Shown here: positions 49,713 to 60,100 of the stretch, one piece after another
How the letters are laid out: each line of letters begins with the position of its first letter
Position numbering within the stretch: position 1 is the first letter of the stretch
DNA from: CAVUDO01 sp963740255
GTDB lineage: Bacteria; Actinomycetota; Actinomycetes; Mycobacteriales; Cryptosporangiaceae
Assembly: GCA_963740255.1 (NCBI GenBank)
Contig: CAVUDO010000006.1
Location: forward strand, 124,001 to 188,000
Direction: 5' to 3'
DNA length: 64,000 bases
Notes under the pieces: model-generated
What the model was told of the DNA's origin: nothing
The model's input: only the letters and a program-made list of their open reading frames with translations
The model's database searches: none
Position numbers and translations under genes: made by a program

Positions 49713-50096
49713 ATGTCCATCGAGCTACGGGCTCAGGCTGCCGCGGTGTGCGCGCCGTACCGGCCATGGCAGCCCGTCGCGCCGCAGGGCGACGACCAGC
49801 CGGCCGAGGAGCGAACCACCCTGTCCGCCGACGAGGACCCCCGGCACGGACATCGGCCGGACGGGGCCCTGCCGTCGCGCGCGGCCGGCGAGGGCCTCGA
49901 CGGCGCACCAGCAGCGACAGAAGCGGAGACCCGCCCCATGAACGGCGTCCCCGCCGGGACAGAACGCCTGGTCAGCGCCCCTCCGGGCGGCCTGCCGGTG
50001 TTCGAGACACTGGTTGCCGAGTCCCGTCCGGGCCTGTTCGACCAGCCGCCGCTTCCTTCGCCGCCGGACGTCAGACCGGCCCCCCGCCACGCCTGA
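49713..50096 (+). CDS. Hypothetical Pro/Ala-rich protein
   Basis: 127 residues from ATG 49713, with GGGGGAGAGG ~7 nt upstream. The protein is acidic and Pro/Ala/Gly/Arg-rich, likely mostly unstructured: SIELRAQAAAVCAPYRPWQP at the front, VPAGTERLVSAPPGGLPVFE in the middle. No motif or membrane segment. The start site is good, but the coding nature rests mainly on that and on the third-position pattern. Confidence 0.5.
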   Translation: MSIELRAQAAAVCAPYRPWQPVAPQGDDQPAEERTTLSADEDPRHGHRPDGALPSRAAGEGLDGAPAATEAETRPMNGVPAGTERLVSAPPGGLPVFETLVAESRPGLFDQPPLPSPPDVRPAPRHA

Positions 50097-50164
50097 GGTT
50101 CTGTCGAGCCGCGCGACGGGCACGCTCGGTGCTGTAGCCGCCGGCCCGACCGCCGGGTTGAAGA

Positions 50165-51763
50165 TCAGGTGCCCGCCGGCGTGTGCTTCCCGGCCGCCCA
50201 GGTGGTGACCGCGGACGAGGAGAGCAGCACGACGACGGCGCCGAGGCCGAGCACCAACAGAACGCCTCCGCCGTAGCCGACAGCATCCCTCGCGTCGGCG
50301 GACTCCGCGGCACAGCCCAAGGAGGGGTCACATGCGTCGTTGTCCCCGTTCCCGGCGGCGACGAAGAGCAACCCGAACACCGGCACCCCGGCAGCGACGA
50401 GCATCGCCGTAGCCACCGCCATCGTCGTCCTCTGCCACTCGTGCCGTCCGCGCAGGGTGGCCACCGCGCCCACGACGATCACCACCATGAGCCCGGCCAG
50501 GAGAATCACGCAGAGAGCTCCCGCCACGGTGACACGGAGGTCGTTCGGCGAAGTAAGGAACTGCCCGTACGCGACTGTCACGGCGACAGCGCCGCCGGCT
50601 CCAACCAGGGCACCGACGACCGCGGCAGCCAGTTGTCTGCGGGGCCGCCCACCTGCAGGGGCACGGGTGAGCATGTACCGGTGCGCGGTCGGACGTGAGA
50701 GCAGGGCCGCGGCGACCACCATTCCGGCTGCGGCCACGAGCGGACCGGCCAGCGAAGGCCAGAAGTCCGGCGGGATCTCTCTCGGGCTTTCGCCGAGCTC
50801 GTAGTCGAGGCGCGGGAGGAGCCAGAGGACGACCACCGAGGCCACCGCGATCGACGTCGGCACCCAGAAGCCGGCGATTGTCCACGTCAGCCCGCGGCCG
50901 ATGCCGCGGCCCATCGCCAACAACAGCGCCGCGATCGCCATCGGCCCGACCGCGAGCGCCACGCTGGTCACCAACACGGCCTCGTTAGGCCCGGAGGCGT
51001 GGGAAGCCAGTCCGCTGTAGAAGATCCCGACACCGAAGCTTGCGATCCCCAGCGCGACGATGGCCGCGTGGACGGCGAGCGGCCGGGGTCGGGGCTCGTC
51101 AGGTCGTGTCCCCTCCGACCGCAGCGCCTCGGGCTGCGAACCAGCATCGAGCCGGGCCGATTCCATGCCGGATCCCACTCCGCTTCCGGGCCGGGGAACA
51201 TGCGGCACCGCGAGCAGGAAGGAGGCCAACGCCAGTGCGATCAAGGTGAACGCACCGCCGCCGACAGCGATCAGGAGCGCTGCCAGCGGGGGGTCACTGG
51301 TGTACCGGTCGGCGCCGACCCGTGCCAGGTCGGTGCCGCTCCAGATCTCCCAGCCCAGCGGCGCCACGCCCCATCCCAGGGCGAGCCACGCCACCCACCG
51401 GCCGTTGACGAAATCCTTGGCGACGGCGATCGGCGCTGCGACGACAAGGGCCACCACCGCAACAAGAGCCGCCGCCGCCACGGCCAGCCAGAGGATTGCC
51501 GGGCCTCGATGGTCGTCGTAGCAGAACGGGGGGCCCAGCGCGGGCGACTCCACGAGGCAGGACGTGCCGCGGTACGTGGCCCGGTGCGCAATCTGCCAAC
51601 CCAGCCCCCCGAGAGTAAGCAGCCCGCCGGCGGCGGCCGTCCACAGCGCGACGCGCGCGGGCAGCACGGCCGGGTGCCGGGTGTAGGCGTCGCCTCCTCG
51701 GACCGCCCCGGGAGCACCGTCCGCCGGCAGAGGGATGTCGAGGTCTGGCCGCATGGCAGACAT
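50165..51763 (-). CDS. Large multi-pass membrane protein, paralogue of 48335-49354
   Basis: 532 residues with about 13 hydrophobic segments. An extra N-terminal part carries two Cys in TSCLVESPALGPPFCYDD, probably outside the membrane and able to form a disulfide. The second part (from about residue 230, HAAIVALGIASFGVGIFYSG) parallels the whole 48335-49354 protein, including GRGIGRGLTWTIAGFWVPTS against its GRGAGRGLAWVAAAYSVVPL and the closing VVVLLSSSAVTTWAAG. No transporter or enzyme motif is visible. Confidence 0.8.
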   Translation of the reverse strand: MSAMRPDLDIPLPADGAPGAVRGGDAYTRHPAVLPARVALWTAAAGGLLTLGGLGWQIAHRATYRGTSCLVESPALGPPFCYDDHRGPAILWLAVAAAALVAVVALVVAAPIAVAKDFVNGRWVAWLALGWGVAPLGWEIWSGTDLARVGADRYTSDPPLAALLIAVGGGAFTLIALALASFLLAVPHVPRPGSGVGSGMESARLDAGSQPEALRSEGTRPDEPRPRPLAVHAAIVALGIASFGVGIFYSGLASHASGPNEAVLVTSVALAVGPMAIAALLLAMGRGIGRGLTWTIAGFWVPTSIAVASVVVLWLLPRLDYELGESPREIPPDFWPSLAGPLVAAAGMVVAAALLSRPTAHRYMLTRAPAGGRPRRQLAAAVVGALVGAGGAVAVTVAYGQFLTSPNDLRVTVAGALCVILLAGLMVVIVVGAVATLRGRHEWQRTTMAVATAMLVAAGVPVFGLLFVAAGNGDNDACDPSLGCAAESADARDAVGYGGGVLLVLGLGAVVVLLSSSAVTTWAAGKHTPAGT

Positions 51764-52028
51764 AGTGCCAACACGCGCAACAGGCTCGGTACGAACCAGT
51801 TGCGGCGGCGTCTGAGCGGGCGTGGTACGTCAGCCAACGCGCGTGGGTCGCCGGGCCTCGCGAGCAGGCGGTCCAGCGTCAGCCGACACCTGGCGCGGGT
51901 TCGCCGCCGCCGAGTGTCGCCGACGAGGAGAGCGCGACGATCGTGGCAACGAGGGTTCGAGAGCGTCGAGGAGCGCGCACCTATCGATGTCACCTGTGCG
52001 GGCGCTTCCCGACTGGACGATCCGGGGC

Positions 52029-53552
52029 TCAGCGGCGGCGGGCGTCTCCGGCGGGAACGCCGCGAGTTTGACTTCCACGGCCGGGCCTTCCGGCCGCGCT
52101 CCGGTAGCCGCCCGGCACCCGACGTTCGCCCGGTGCCGCGGCTCGACTGTGACGGTGGCCACCCGGGCTGCTGCGGCGCTCGTCGGACGTCGCGGCGCTG
52201 GACGGGCGGCGGGGGCCGCGCCGGTCGTTGCGCTCCGACCAGTCGCGGGCCGGACGCTCCCGCTCAGGCCGACGCTCGGACACCGGCCGGACCACCTGCG
52301 GAGGTGCCACCGGCACGGCGGCGCGGATGCTCTCGGGTAGTGCCTCGCCAGCGACGACTGTCGACCAGAACGGCGCGATGCCGGCGTCCTTGGCCAGCCG
52401 CTTGGAGGTCTTCTCGCTGTAGGGAGCCACCAGCGTGACCACCACACCGGACTCGCCGGCCCGGGCGGTGCGGCCGGCCCGGTGCAGGTACGCCTTGGGG
52501 TCGGCGGGCGGGTCGACGTGCAGCACGATGTCGATGGCGTCCACGTGCACGCCGCGGGCGGCGACGTCGGTGGCCACCAGCACCCGCAGGCCGCCGGTCT
52601 TGAAGTCGGCGAGCACCTTGTTGCGCTGGCTCTGGGTCTTGCCGCCGTGCAACGCCTTGGACGTGACGCCGACCTTCTCGAGCTGGGTCACCAGGCGGTC
52701 GGCACCGTGCTTGGTGCGCACGAAGAGCAGCACACGCCGGCCGAGAGCCGCGAGCGCGCCGGCGATCTGCACCTTGTCGGTGTGCGCGACCCGCAGGAAG
52801 TGGTGGTCCATCGTGTCGATCGACGCGGTGGACGGCGCGAGCGAGTGCGTCACCGGGTTGGTCAGGTACTGGCGGACGAGCTTGTCGACGTCGCCGTCCA
52901 GCGTCGCGGAGAAGAGCAGCCGCTGGCCGTTCGGGGCGGTGCGGTCGAGCAGTGCCCGGACGGCGGGCAGGAAGCCCATGTCGGCCATTTGGTCGGCCTC
53001 GTCGAGCGTGGTGGTCTCCACGGCGGAGAGGTCGCAGGTGCCCTGCCGGAGGTGGTCCTCCAGCCGGCCCGGGGTGGCCACGGCGAGGTCGAGGCCGCGC
53101 CGCAGGTGGTCGACCTGCTTGCCCATGGCCATGCCGCCGACGATTGGCCGCACCTTCAGGCCGAGCGCGTCAGCCGCGGGGGCGAGCGCGTCGGTCACCT
53201 GCATGGCCAGTTCGCGGGTCGGGACGAGGATGAGTCCACGGGGACGCTTGGGACTGCTGCGTCCGCCGGCGAGGCGGGCCAGCATGGGCAGGCCGAACGC
53301 CAGCGTCTTGCCGGAACCGGTGGCGCCGCGTCCGAGCACGTCGCGGCCGGCGAGCACGTCCGGGATGGTCGCGGTCTGGATCGGGAACGGTGTGGTGAGG
53401 CCGTGGCGACGCAGGGCGGCGACCATCGGCGCGGGAAGTCCGAGGCCGGCGAAGCCGGGCGTCGTGGTGACGCTGGGCGTTGCGACGGCCGGGGCGAGCG
53501 TGGGCAGTGGTGCGGGAGACAGCGTTGCGGGGGACAGCGTTGCGGGAGACAC
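52029..53552 (-). CDS. DEAD-box RNA helicase
   Basis: 507 residues from GTG 53550-53552. All core motifs are present: Q motif TTPFPIQTATIPDVL, motif I GATGSGKT, Ia PTRELAMQ, II LDEADQMADMGF, III FSATLDG, IV LLFVRTKHGADRL, V LVATDVAARGVHVD and VI YLHRAGRTARAGESG. The C-terminal ~110 residues are Arg/Ser/Gly/Pro-rich, an RNA-binding tail. The N-terminus has a short SPATLSPATLSPAPL repeat. It unwinds short RNA duplexes, probably in ribosome assembly or mRNA decay at low temperature. Confidence 0.95.
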   Translation of the reverse strand: MSPATLSPATLSPAPLPTLAPAVATPSVTTTPGFAGLGLPAPMVAALRRHGLTTPFPIQTATIPDVLAGRDVLGRGATGSGKTLAFGLPMLARLAGGRSSPKRPRGLILVPTRELAMQVTDALAPAADALGLKVRPIVGGMAMGKQVDHLRRGLDLAVATPGRLEDHLRQGTCDLSAVETTTLDEADQMADMGFLPAVRALLDRTAPNGQRLLFSATLDGDVDKLVRQYLTNPVTHSLAPSTASIDTMDHHFLRVAHTDKVQIAGALAALGRRVLLFVRTKHGADRLVTQLEKVGVTSKALHGGKTQSQRNKVLADFKTGGLRVLVATDVAARGVHVDAIDIVLHVDPPADPKAYLHRAGRTARAGESGVVVTLVAPYSEKTSKRLAKDAGIAPFWSTVVAGEALPESIRAAVPVAPPQVVRPVSERRPERERPARDWSERNDRRGPRRPSSAATSDERRSSPGGHRHSRAAAPGERRVPGGYRSAAGRPGRGSQTRGVPAGDARRR

Positions 53553-53806
53553 AGTGCAGCCTTCCGGGCGCGGTCGCGCGCCTCGGTAGAAAATCGGATG
53601 AGGTCGGGTACGCCGTCCAGAACTGCTTCGCGGCCCGGGTGGGTGAGAGCCACCAGACAGGCGCGGGCGTACGACGACAGGTCCAGGGTACCGGTCCGGG
53701 CGTTTCCGTGCGCGGAAGGTGACGCCCGTCCCACTGCGGCCGGGCTCGTTCGCACCTGGCGGCCGGGTTCGCGGTGCCGGCCGGCACCGTCCGTAGGCTG
53801 ACGGGC

Positions 53807-54781
53807 ATGCATGCGATCACGATGTCCGAGCCCGGTGGCCCCGAGGTACTGCGGTGGAGCGAGGCGCCCGACCCGGTGCCCGGCTCCGGCGAGGTGCTGA
53901 TCGAGGTGGAGGCGTCGGCGGTCAACCGGGCTGACCTGCTGCAACGCCAGGGGCGGTATGCTCCGCCGCCCGGTGCGTCCGAGATCCTCGGCCTGGAGTG
54001 CTCCGGACGGATCGTCGCGTTGGCCGACGACGTGGCCGGTTGGTCCGTCGGCGACGAGGTGTGCGCGCTGCTCACCGGGGGCGGGTACGCCGAGAAGGTT
54101 GCCGTGCCGGTGGGTCAGCTTCTCCCCGTCCCGAAGGGGGTGTCGCTGGTCGAGGCGGCGGCGTTGCCCGAGGTGGTGTGCACGGTCTGGTCGAACGTCT
54201 TCGCGGTCGGCCGGCTGGGGCCGGGCGACAGCTTCCTCGTGCACGGCGGCGGTGGCGGCATCGGGACGATGGCCATCCAGCTCGCCAGCGCGTACGGGGC
54301 CCGGGTGTTCTGTACGGCGGGTGCCGGCAAGCACGAGACCTGTCTGGCACTGGGTGCGGAGCGGGCGATCGACTACCGCGAGGAGGACTTCGTCGGGGTG
54401 GTCCGCGAGCTGACCGGCGGCACCGGCGTGGACGTCATCCTCGACAACATGGGGGCGTCCTATCTCGACCGGAACGTGGACACGCTGGCGGCGGGCGGCC
54501 GGCTGGTGGTGATCGGCCTGCAGGGCGGCCTCAAGGGCGAGCTGAACCTGGCGACGCTGCTGTCCAAGCGGGCCTCGGTGACAGCCACCTCGCTGCGCTC
54601 CCGCTCGACAGTGGACAAAGCGTTCATCGTGCAGGACGTGCTCGAACACGTCTGGCCGTTGATCGAGGCCGGCCGGGTGCGGCCGATCGTCGACCGGGCG
54701 GTCGCGATGGCGGACGCCGCCGACGCGCACCGCGCGATGGAGAAGGGCGAGCAGACCGGCAAGATCCTGCTGATCCGGTGA
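53807..54781 (+). CDS. NAD(P)H:quinone oxidoreductase (zinc-free MDR family)
   Basis: 324 residues from ATG 53807. TAGGCT, a -10-like hexamer, sits 7 nt before the ATG, so the mRNA may be leaderless. Medium-chain dehydrogenase pattern without zinc ligands: MHAITMSEPGGPEVLRWSEA, SAVNRADLLQRQGRYAPPPG, EILGLECSGRIVAL, then the nucleotide fold SFLVHGGGGGIGTMAIQLAS and VDVILDNMGASYLDRNVDTL. This is the TP53I3/PIG3-like branch, which reduces quinones with NADPH. Confidence 0.93.
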   Translation: MHAITMSEPGGPEVLRWSEAPDPVPGSGEVLIEVEASAVNRADLLQRQGRYAPPPGASEILGLECSGRIVALADDVAGWSVGDEVCALLTGGGYAEKVAVPVGQLLPVPKGVSLVEAAALPEVVCTVWSNVFAVGRLGPGDSFLVHGGGGGIGTMAIQLASAYGARVFCTAGAGKHETCLALGAERAIDYREEDFVGVVRELTGGTGVDVILDNMGASYLDRNVDTLAAGGRLVVIGLQGGLKGELNLATLLSKRASVTATSLRSRSTVDKAFIVQDVLEHVWPLIEAGRVRPIVDRAVAMADAADAHRAMEKGEQTGKILLIR

Positions 54782-54832
54782 GCGGCGCGGCGAAGGCATG
54801 CGGTATCGGTGAGAGCAGGCGAGCCCGCCCAC

Positions 54833-54966
54833 CTCACCCCCGCGGGCCTGCCCGACCTCACCCCCGCGGGCCTGTCCGACCTCACCCCCGCGGGCCTGTC
54901 CGACCTCACCCCCGCGGGCCTGTCCGACCTCACCCCCGCGGGCCTGTCCGACCTCACCCCCGCGGG
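54833..54966. repeat. 24-bp tandem repeat (five full units plus a partial)
   Basis: Unit CTCACCCCCGCGGGCCTGTC plus CGAC, repeated from 54833 to 54952, with a sixth diverging after 14 nt. Units 2-5 are identical; unit 1 differs by one base (CTGCC). Being a multiple of three it reads DLTPAGLS on the plus strand and SDRPAGVR on the minus. It lies between the convergent ends of the quinone oxidoreductase and PaaN genes. Confidence 0.9.
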
Positions 54967-55028
54967 GCTGGACCCGCTCGTCCCGGGAGCCGTGACGTTG
55001 AGGTCGCTCGTTCCGGACCGCGGCCGCG

Positions 55029-56702
55029 TCAGGCGTGGCGACGGGACTGGACCACCCGGAACCGGCCCGCCACGTACGCGCCGTCGGTGAGGGACGCGTT
55101 CGCCGCCGGGTTGGCGCCCGTGCCGTGGAAGTCGCTGAACGCCGCCGACTGGTTGACGAACACCGCGCCGGTGAGGTTCTCCGACAGCGCCACGCCCACG
55201 TCCAGCGCCGCCTCGGCCATCGCCGCCAGCACCTGGTCGTCCGTGGAGTACACGGCCGCGGTCAGCGCGCCCTTCTCGCCGACCACCTTCCGGAACAGTG
55301 CGATCGATTCCGCGGTCGAGGCGGTCGGCACCGCGAACGACACCGGCCCGAAGCACTCGCGGCCGTACACGTCGTCCCGGGCCGGATCGACCTTGACCAC
55401 GACGGGCGTCCGTACCACGGCGTCCGGGTGCTCGGGGTCGGCCACCGCGCGCGAGGGCACCACCACCTCACCCAGGCCGGCGGCCCCTTCGAGCCGGGAC
55501 CGCACGTCGTCGTTGACCAGCGCTCCGAGCACGCCCGTCGCCCGGGCGTCCTCGCCCAGCAGCTTTCCGAGCGCGGCCCCCAGGTCGGCCACCACCTCGT
55601 CGAACGTCTTGTGCCCCTGGTCGGTCTCGATGCCGTCCGCGGGGACGAGCAGGTTCTGCGGCGCCGTGCACATCTGTCCGGAGTAGAGAGACAGGGAGAA
55701 GGCCACGTTGCCGAGCATCCCGCGGTAGTCGCCGGCCGAGTCGATCACGATCGTGTTGACGCCGGCCTTCTCGGTGTAGACGGCGGCCTGCCGGGCGTTC
55801 TGCTCCAGCCAGTCGCCGAACGCCGACGAGCCGGTGAAGTCGATCAGCTTGATCTCCGGCCGCAGGGCCAGCGTGGCCGCCACCTTCTCGTCCGGCTCCT
55901 CCGCGACGAGCGTGAGCAGGTCGGGGGAGAAGCCGGCCTCCGCGAGCACCTCCCGGCAGATCGCGACGGTGATCGCCAGCGGCAGCACGGCACCGGGGTG
56001 CGGCTTGACCACCACCGCATTCCCGGTGACCAGCGAGGCGAACAGCCCCGGGTAGGCGTTCCAGGTCGGGAAGGTGTTGCATCCGATCACCAGCGCGATC
56101 CCGCGCGGCACCACGGTGAACCGCTTCTCCATCACCAGCGGGTCGCGTTTGCCCTGCGGCTTGGTCCAGGTGGCCCGCGCCGCGTGCCGGGTCATCTCGG
56201 CGTACGCGTAGGCGACGGCCTCCAGCCCCCGGTCCTGAGCGTGCGGACCGCCGGCCTGGAAGGCCATCGGATACGCCTGGCCGGAGGTGTGCATCACCGC
56301 ATGGGCCATCTCGGCGCTGCGGCCGTGCAGCCGCGCGAGGATCTCCAGGCACACGGCCGCGCGGGCGTCCGGCCCGACGTCGCGCCAGCCGGCGATGCCG
56401 GCGGCGGCCGCCACCAGCAGTGCGTCCAGGTCGGTGACGTGCGGGTACCGCACACCCAGCACACGGCCGTAGGGTGACCGCTCCGTCGTCACCGTGCCGT
56501 CGGCGCCGGGCGTGGTGACCGGGAAGTCGGCGTCGAGGTACGACTCGAACGCCTTCAGCCCGGCCTCCGCCGCACCCTCGCCCTGGGCTTTCACCGACTC
56601 GGGGTACGCCGAGAAGTACTCGCGTCGTCCGATCGCCTCGACGGCCTGCCGGAGCGTGTCGCGGTGGCGGTCGACCAGGTCGGTGGTGGTGGCCGCGGTC
56701 AT
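55029..56702 (-). CDS. paaN: Phenylacetic acid degradation protein PaaN (aldehyde dehydrogenase family)
   Basis: 557 residues from ATG 56700-56702, with GAGGAGCTG upstream. It belongs to the long ALDH-like PaaN type: YFSAYPESVKAQGEGAAEAG, GIALVIGCNTFPTWNAYPGL, VVVKPHPGAVLPLAITVAIC, IKLIDFTGSSAFGDWLEQNA (coenzyme and Glu region), YSGQMCTAPQNLLVPADGIE with the catalytic Cys, and DVYGRECFGPVSF. It oxidises the semialdehyde that follows ring opening in phenylacetate breakdown. Other paa genes are not next to it. Confidence 0.93.
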   Translation of the reverse strand: MTAATTTDLVDRHRDTLRQAVEAIGRREYFSAYPESVKAQGEGAAEAGLKAFESYLDADFPVTTPGADGTVTTERSPYGRVLGVRYPHVTDLDALLVAAAAGIAGWRDVGPDARAAVCLEILARLHGRSAEMAHAVMHTSGQAYPMAFQAGGPHAQDRGLEAVAYAYAEMTRHAARATWTKPQGKRDPLVMEKRFTVVPRGIALVIGCNTFPTWNAYPGLFASLVTGNAVVVKPHPGAVLPLAITVAICREVLAEAGFSPDLLTLVAEEPDEKVAATLALRPEIKLIDFTGSSAFGDWLEQNARQAAVYTEKAGVNTIVIDSAGDYRGMLGNVAFSLSLYSGQMCTAPQNLLVPADGIETDQGHKTFDEVVADLGAALGKLLGEDARATGVLGALVNDDVRSRLEGAAGLGEVVVPSRAVADPEHPDAVVRTPVVVKVDPARDDVYGRECFGPVSFAVPTASTAESIALFRKVVGEKGALTAAVYSTDDQVLAAMAEAALDVGVALSENLTGAVFVNQSAAFSDFHGTGANPAANASLTDGAYVAGRFRVVQSRRHA

Positions 56703-57195
56703 CGGGTCAGCTCCTCGGGCCGAGGTGGTCCGCCGGCCGGAGGGTGGCCCGCGGCGGTGGTGCGGTGGAGTCGTACGACTTTGCGCGCACCGGTCGCGAG
56801 CGTGTGACGTCGGCCCGGCGTGCAGCCCCCACAGTGTCATACAAGCCGGCCGCCAATTGGCGCGCAAGGGGGTCTGTGGACGAAGCCTCTGCCTGTGGAC
56901 GGAACGGGCCGCGGCCTGCGAGATCGATAGCCTCCGGTCAGCAGATGTTTCACCTGTCCGCAGGTCGGACGGCCACCTGACACGTTCGCATCGGTCCGTG
57001 ATAGGCCATGGAGAGCGATATGCGAAGTAGGAATTGCGATGGTGTGACTGTTAGATCCGTTTAGGCCACGGAGGGTCGGCGGGGGAACCTCGCGATATAT
57101 GGCGGTAATGCGATAAGTCCGAACACCTTGCGGTTGACGGAGTTCAGGAGAAACATTCCGGGACGCCACCACCACCACACTCCTCAGGGGGAGAC
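56703..57195. promoter_or_regulatory. Divergent intergenic region before the secreted subtilase
   Basis: Nearly 500 bp between paaN and the protease. The half next to the protease (about 56990-57125) is A/T-richer, with GTTAGATCCGTTTAGG, GCGATATATGGCGG and TGCGATAAGTCCG, and should hold its promoter. I cannot fix one -10/-35 pair. A ribosome binding site, GGGGGAGAC, ends just before GTG 57196. Confidence 0.4.
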
Positions 57196-60100
57196 GTGTC
57201 GCCGACAACCACCGCGAGGCGGCGCCGAGGCGCCCTACTCGCTCTCACGACTGCGGGCGTCACCGCGCTCGCGCTGGTCATGCCCAGCGCCGCAGTCGCC
57301 AGCCCGGACGCGACAGCCCGTTTAGCCGACGGCGCCGCGACGGGCACCTATCTGGTCCAGCTCGCGGACGAGCCCGTCGCGTCCTACGACGGACGGATCT
57401 CGGGCTACCGGGCCACCCGCCCGGCACCGGGCACCCGGGTCAACCGCGACAACCCGGACGCCAAGCGCTACGCGAGCCTCCTCAAGTCCAAGCACGACGC
57501 CGTGATGGGCCGCGCCCGAGGCGCCAAGAAGGTCCACGACTACACGGTCGCCTTCAACGGCTTCGCGGCGAAGCTGAGCGGCAGGCAGGCCGCGGTCCTG
57601 CGCACGACGGCGGGCGTCGTCGCGGTGACCAAGAGCGAGATGCGGCACCTCGACACTGTCAGCACCCCCGACTTCCTGAAGCTGACCGGCCCGGACGGCG
57701 CCTGGCAGAAGCAGTTCGGCGGCCCGGCCAAGGCGGGCGACGGCGTCATCGTCGGCATCGTCGACTCCGGCCTGTGGCCCGAGAGCGCGAGCTTCGCGCC
57801 GCTGCCGGCCTCGCCGACCGACGCCAAGGTGAAGAAGCGGTTCAAGGGCATCTGCGACGTCGGCATCGAACGTCCCCGCTTCGCCTGCAACAACAAGGTC
57901 ATCGGCGGACGCTGGTTCGTCCAGGACTTCGGCGCCGAGCGGCTGCAGCCCGAGGAGTACCTCTCCCCGCGCGACTACGACGGGCACGGCACCCACACCG
58001 CGTCCACCGCGGCCGGCAACAACGGCGTCCCGGTGACGGTCGAGGGCAACGACCTCGGCAATGCCTCGGGCATGGCGCCGGCCGCACGGCTGTCGATCTA
58101 CAAGGTCTGCTGGAACGACACCGAACACGGCGGCGGCTGCGCCACCGGCGACATGCTCGCCGCGATCGACGCCGCGGTCGGCGACGGCGTGGACGTCATC
58201 AACTTCTCGATCTCCGGATCGCGCAACAACCCAGTCGACCCGGTGGAGGTGGCCTACTTCAACGCGGCCAAGGCGGGCGTCTTCGTCGCCGCCTCGGCGG
58301 GCAACAGCGGGCCCGGTGCCATGACCGTGGCACACAACAGCCCGTGGCTGACCACCGTCGCCGCTGGCACGCACGACCGGTCGGCGACCAAGACCGTGAC
58401 GCTGGGCAACGGCGCCAGCTACACCGGTCCGGGTCTCGGCGCGGCGGTGCCCAGCGCGCCGCTGGTGACCGCCACCGCGGCCGCGAAGGCGGGCGCGCCG
58501 GCAACGGATGCCCGGCTCTGCTTCCTCGGCACGCTCGACCCGGCCAAGACCGCCGGCAAGATCGTGGTCTGCGACCGCGGCGTCGTCGCCCGCACCGAGA
58601 AGAGCCAGGAGGTCAAGAACGCAGGCGGGGTCGGCATGGTGCTCACCAACACGGCACCGAACTCGCTCAACGCCGACCTGCACTTCGTCCCGACTGTCCA
58701 TGTGAACGAAGTGGCGGGCGCGGCCATCAAGACCTACGCCGCGACCGCCAGCCCCACCGCGGCGCTCTCCGCGAGCGTGAACGTGGTCGCGGACGCGCCG
58801 AAGGTCGCGGCGTTCTCGTCGCGCGGCCCGGCGCTGACCGGTAGCGGTGACCTCCTCAAGCCGGACATCATGGCGCCGGGTGTGGACGTCCTCGCCGCCG
58901 TGGCGCCGCCGGGCAACAGCAACCGTCCGTTCGACTTCCTCTCCGGCACGTCGATGTCGAGTCCGCACATCGCGGGCCTGGCGGCGCTGGTGATCGGCAA
59001 GTTCCCGAAGTGGTCGCCGATGGCGGTCAAGTCGGCGCTGATGACCACGGCGAGCGTGCGGGACAACAGGGGCAACGCGATCACCACCGACTCCGGTGCC
59101 CCGGCGACGCCGCTCGACTACGGCTCCGGCCAGGTCACGCCGCTCAAGGCCTTCGATCCGGGTCTGGTGTACGAATCCGGACCGAAGGACTGGACGCGGT
59201 ACCTGTGCGGCGTCAACGGCGGGCTCGACCCGGCCGGCCCGGACTGCACCAGGGCCGGCGGCCCGATCGACGCGAGTGACCTGAACCTGCCGTCGATCGC
59301 GATCGGCGCGCTGGCGGGCGTCCAGACCGTCACCCGCAAGGTCACGAACGTCAGCAGGAGCAAGTCGTCCTACGTGGCCTCGATCTCCGAGCCGGCGGGC
59401 GTCGACATCACGGTGACGCCGTCGAAGTTCACCATCGACCCGGGCAAGAGCCGGACCGTGAAGCTGACGATCACCCGCGTCTCGGCGGCGTACGACGCGT
59501 ACTCGTTCGGGGCGATTACGTGGTTGGACGGCAAGCACTCCGTCCGCAGTCCGATCGCGGTGCGCCCGGTGGCGATCTCGGCGCCGGTCCAGGTCAGCGG
59601 CACCGGCACCAGTGGTTCGCAGTCGATCCCGGTCACCCCGGGCTTCGACGGCACGCTGACCGCCACGGTCGCGGGCCTGGACGAGGCGCAGGTCGACGAC
59701 CTCGCTCTCGTGCCGGAGCAGGGCGGCTTCGACCCGGGTAACCCGGCCGAGTCCGGCCGGACCAAGAAGGCGACGGTCACGATCGCGGCCGGCACCACGG
59801 TCGCGCGGTTTGCCACCTTCGACGCCGACTACGCCGCCGGCACCGACCTGGACGTGTTCGTCTACCGGGCCGGCACGACGACGCTGGTCGGTCAGAGCGC
59901 GGGTGCCAGCTCGGAGGAGAGCATCACCCTCAACGCCCCGGCCGCCGGACAGTACGACGTCTACGTCGACCTGTTCTCGGCCGCGCCGGCCACCGCGAAG
60001 GCGCACACCTTCGCAGTGGGCAGCACAGCGGTCGGCAACGCCACGGTGACCCCGGCGTCCCAGCCGGCCACCGTGGGCACGCCGACCACCGTGACCGTCA

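Noticed and set aside
54833..54966. Possible CRISPR array
   Set aside because: Units are directly abutting with no unique spacers, and no cas genes are present.
54809..55090. 93-residue plus-strand frame through the 24-bp repeats
   Set aside because: GTG start without a ribosome binding site, repeat-driven composition, overlaps the end of paaN.
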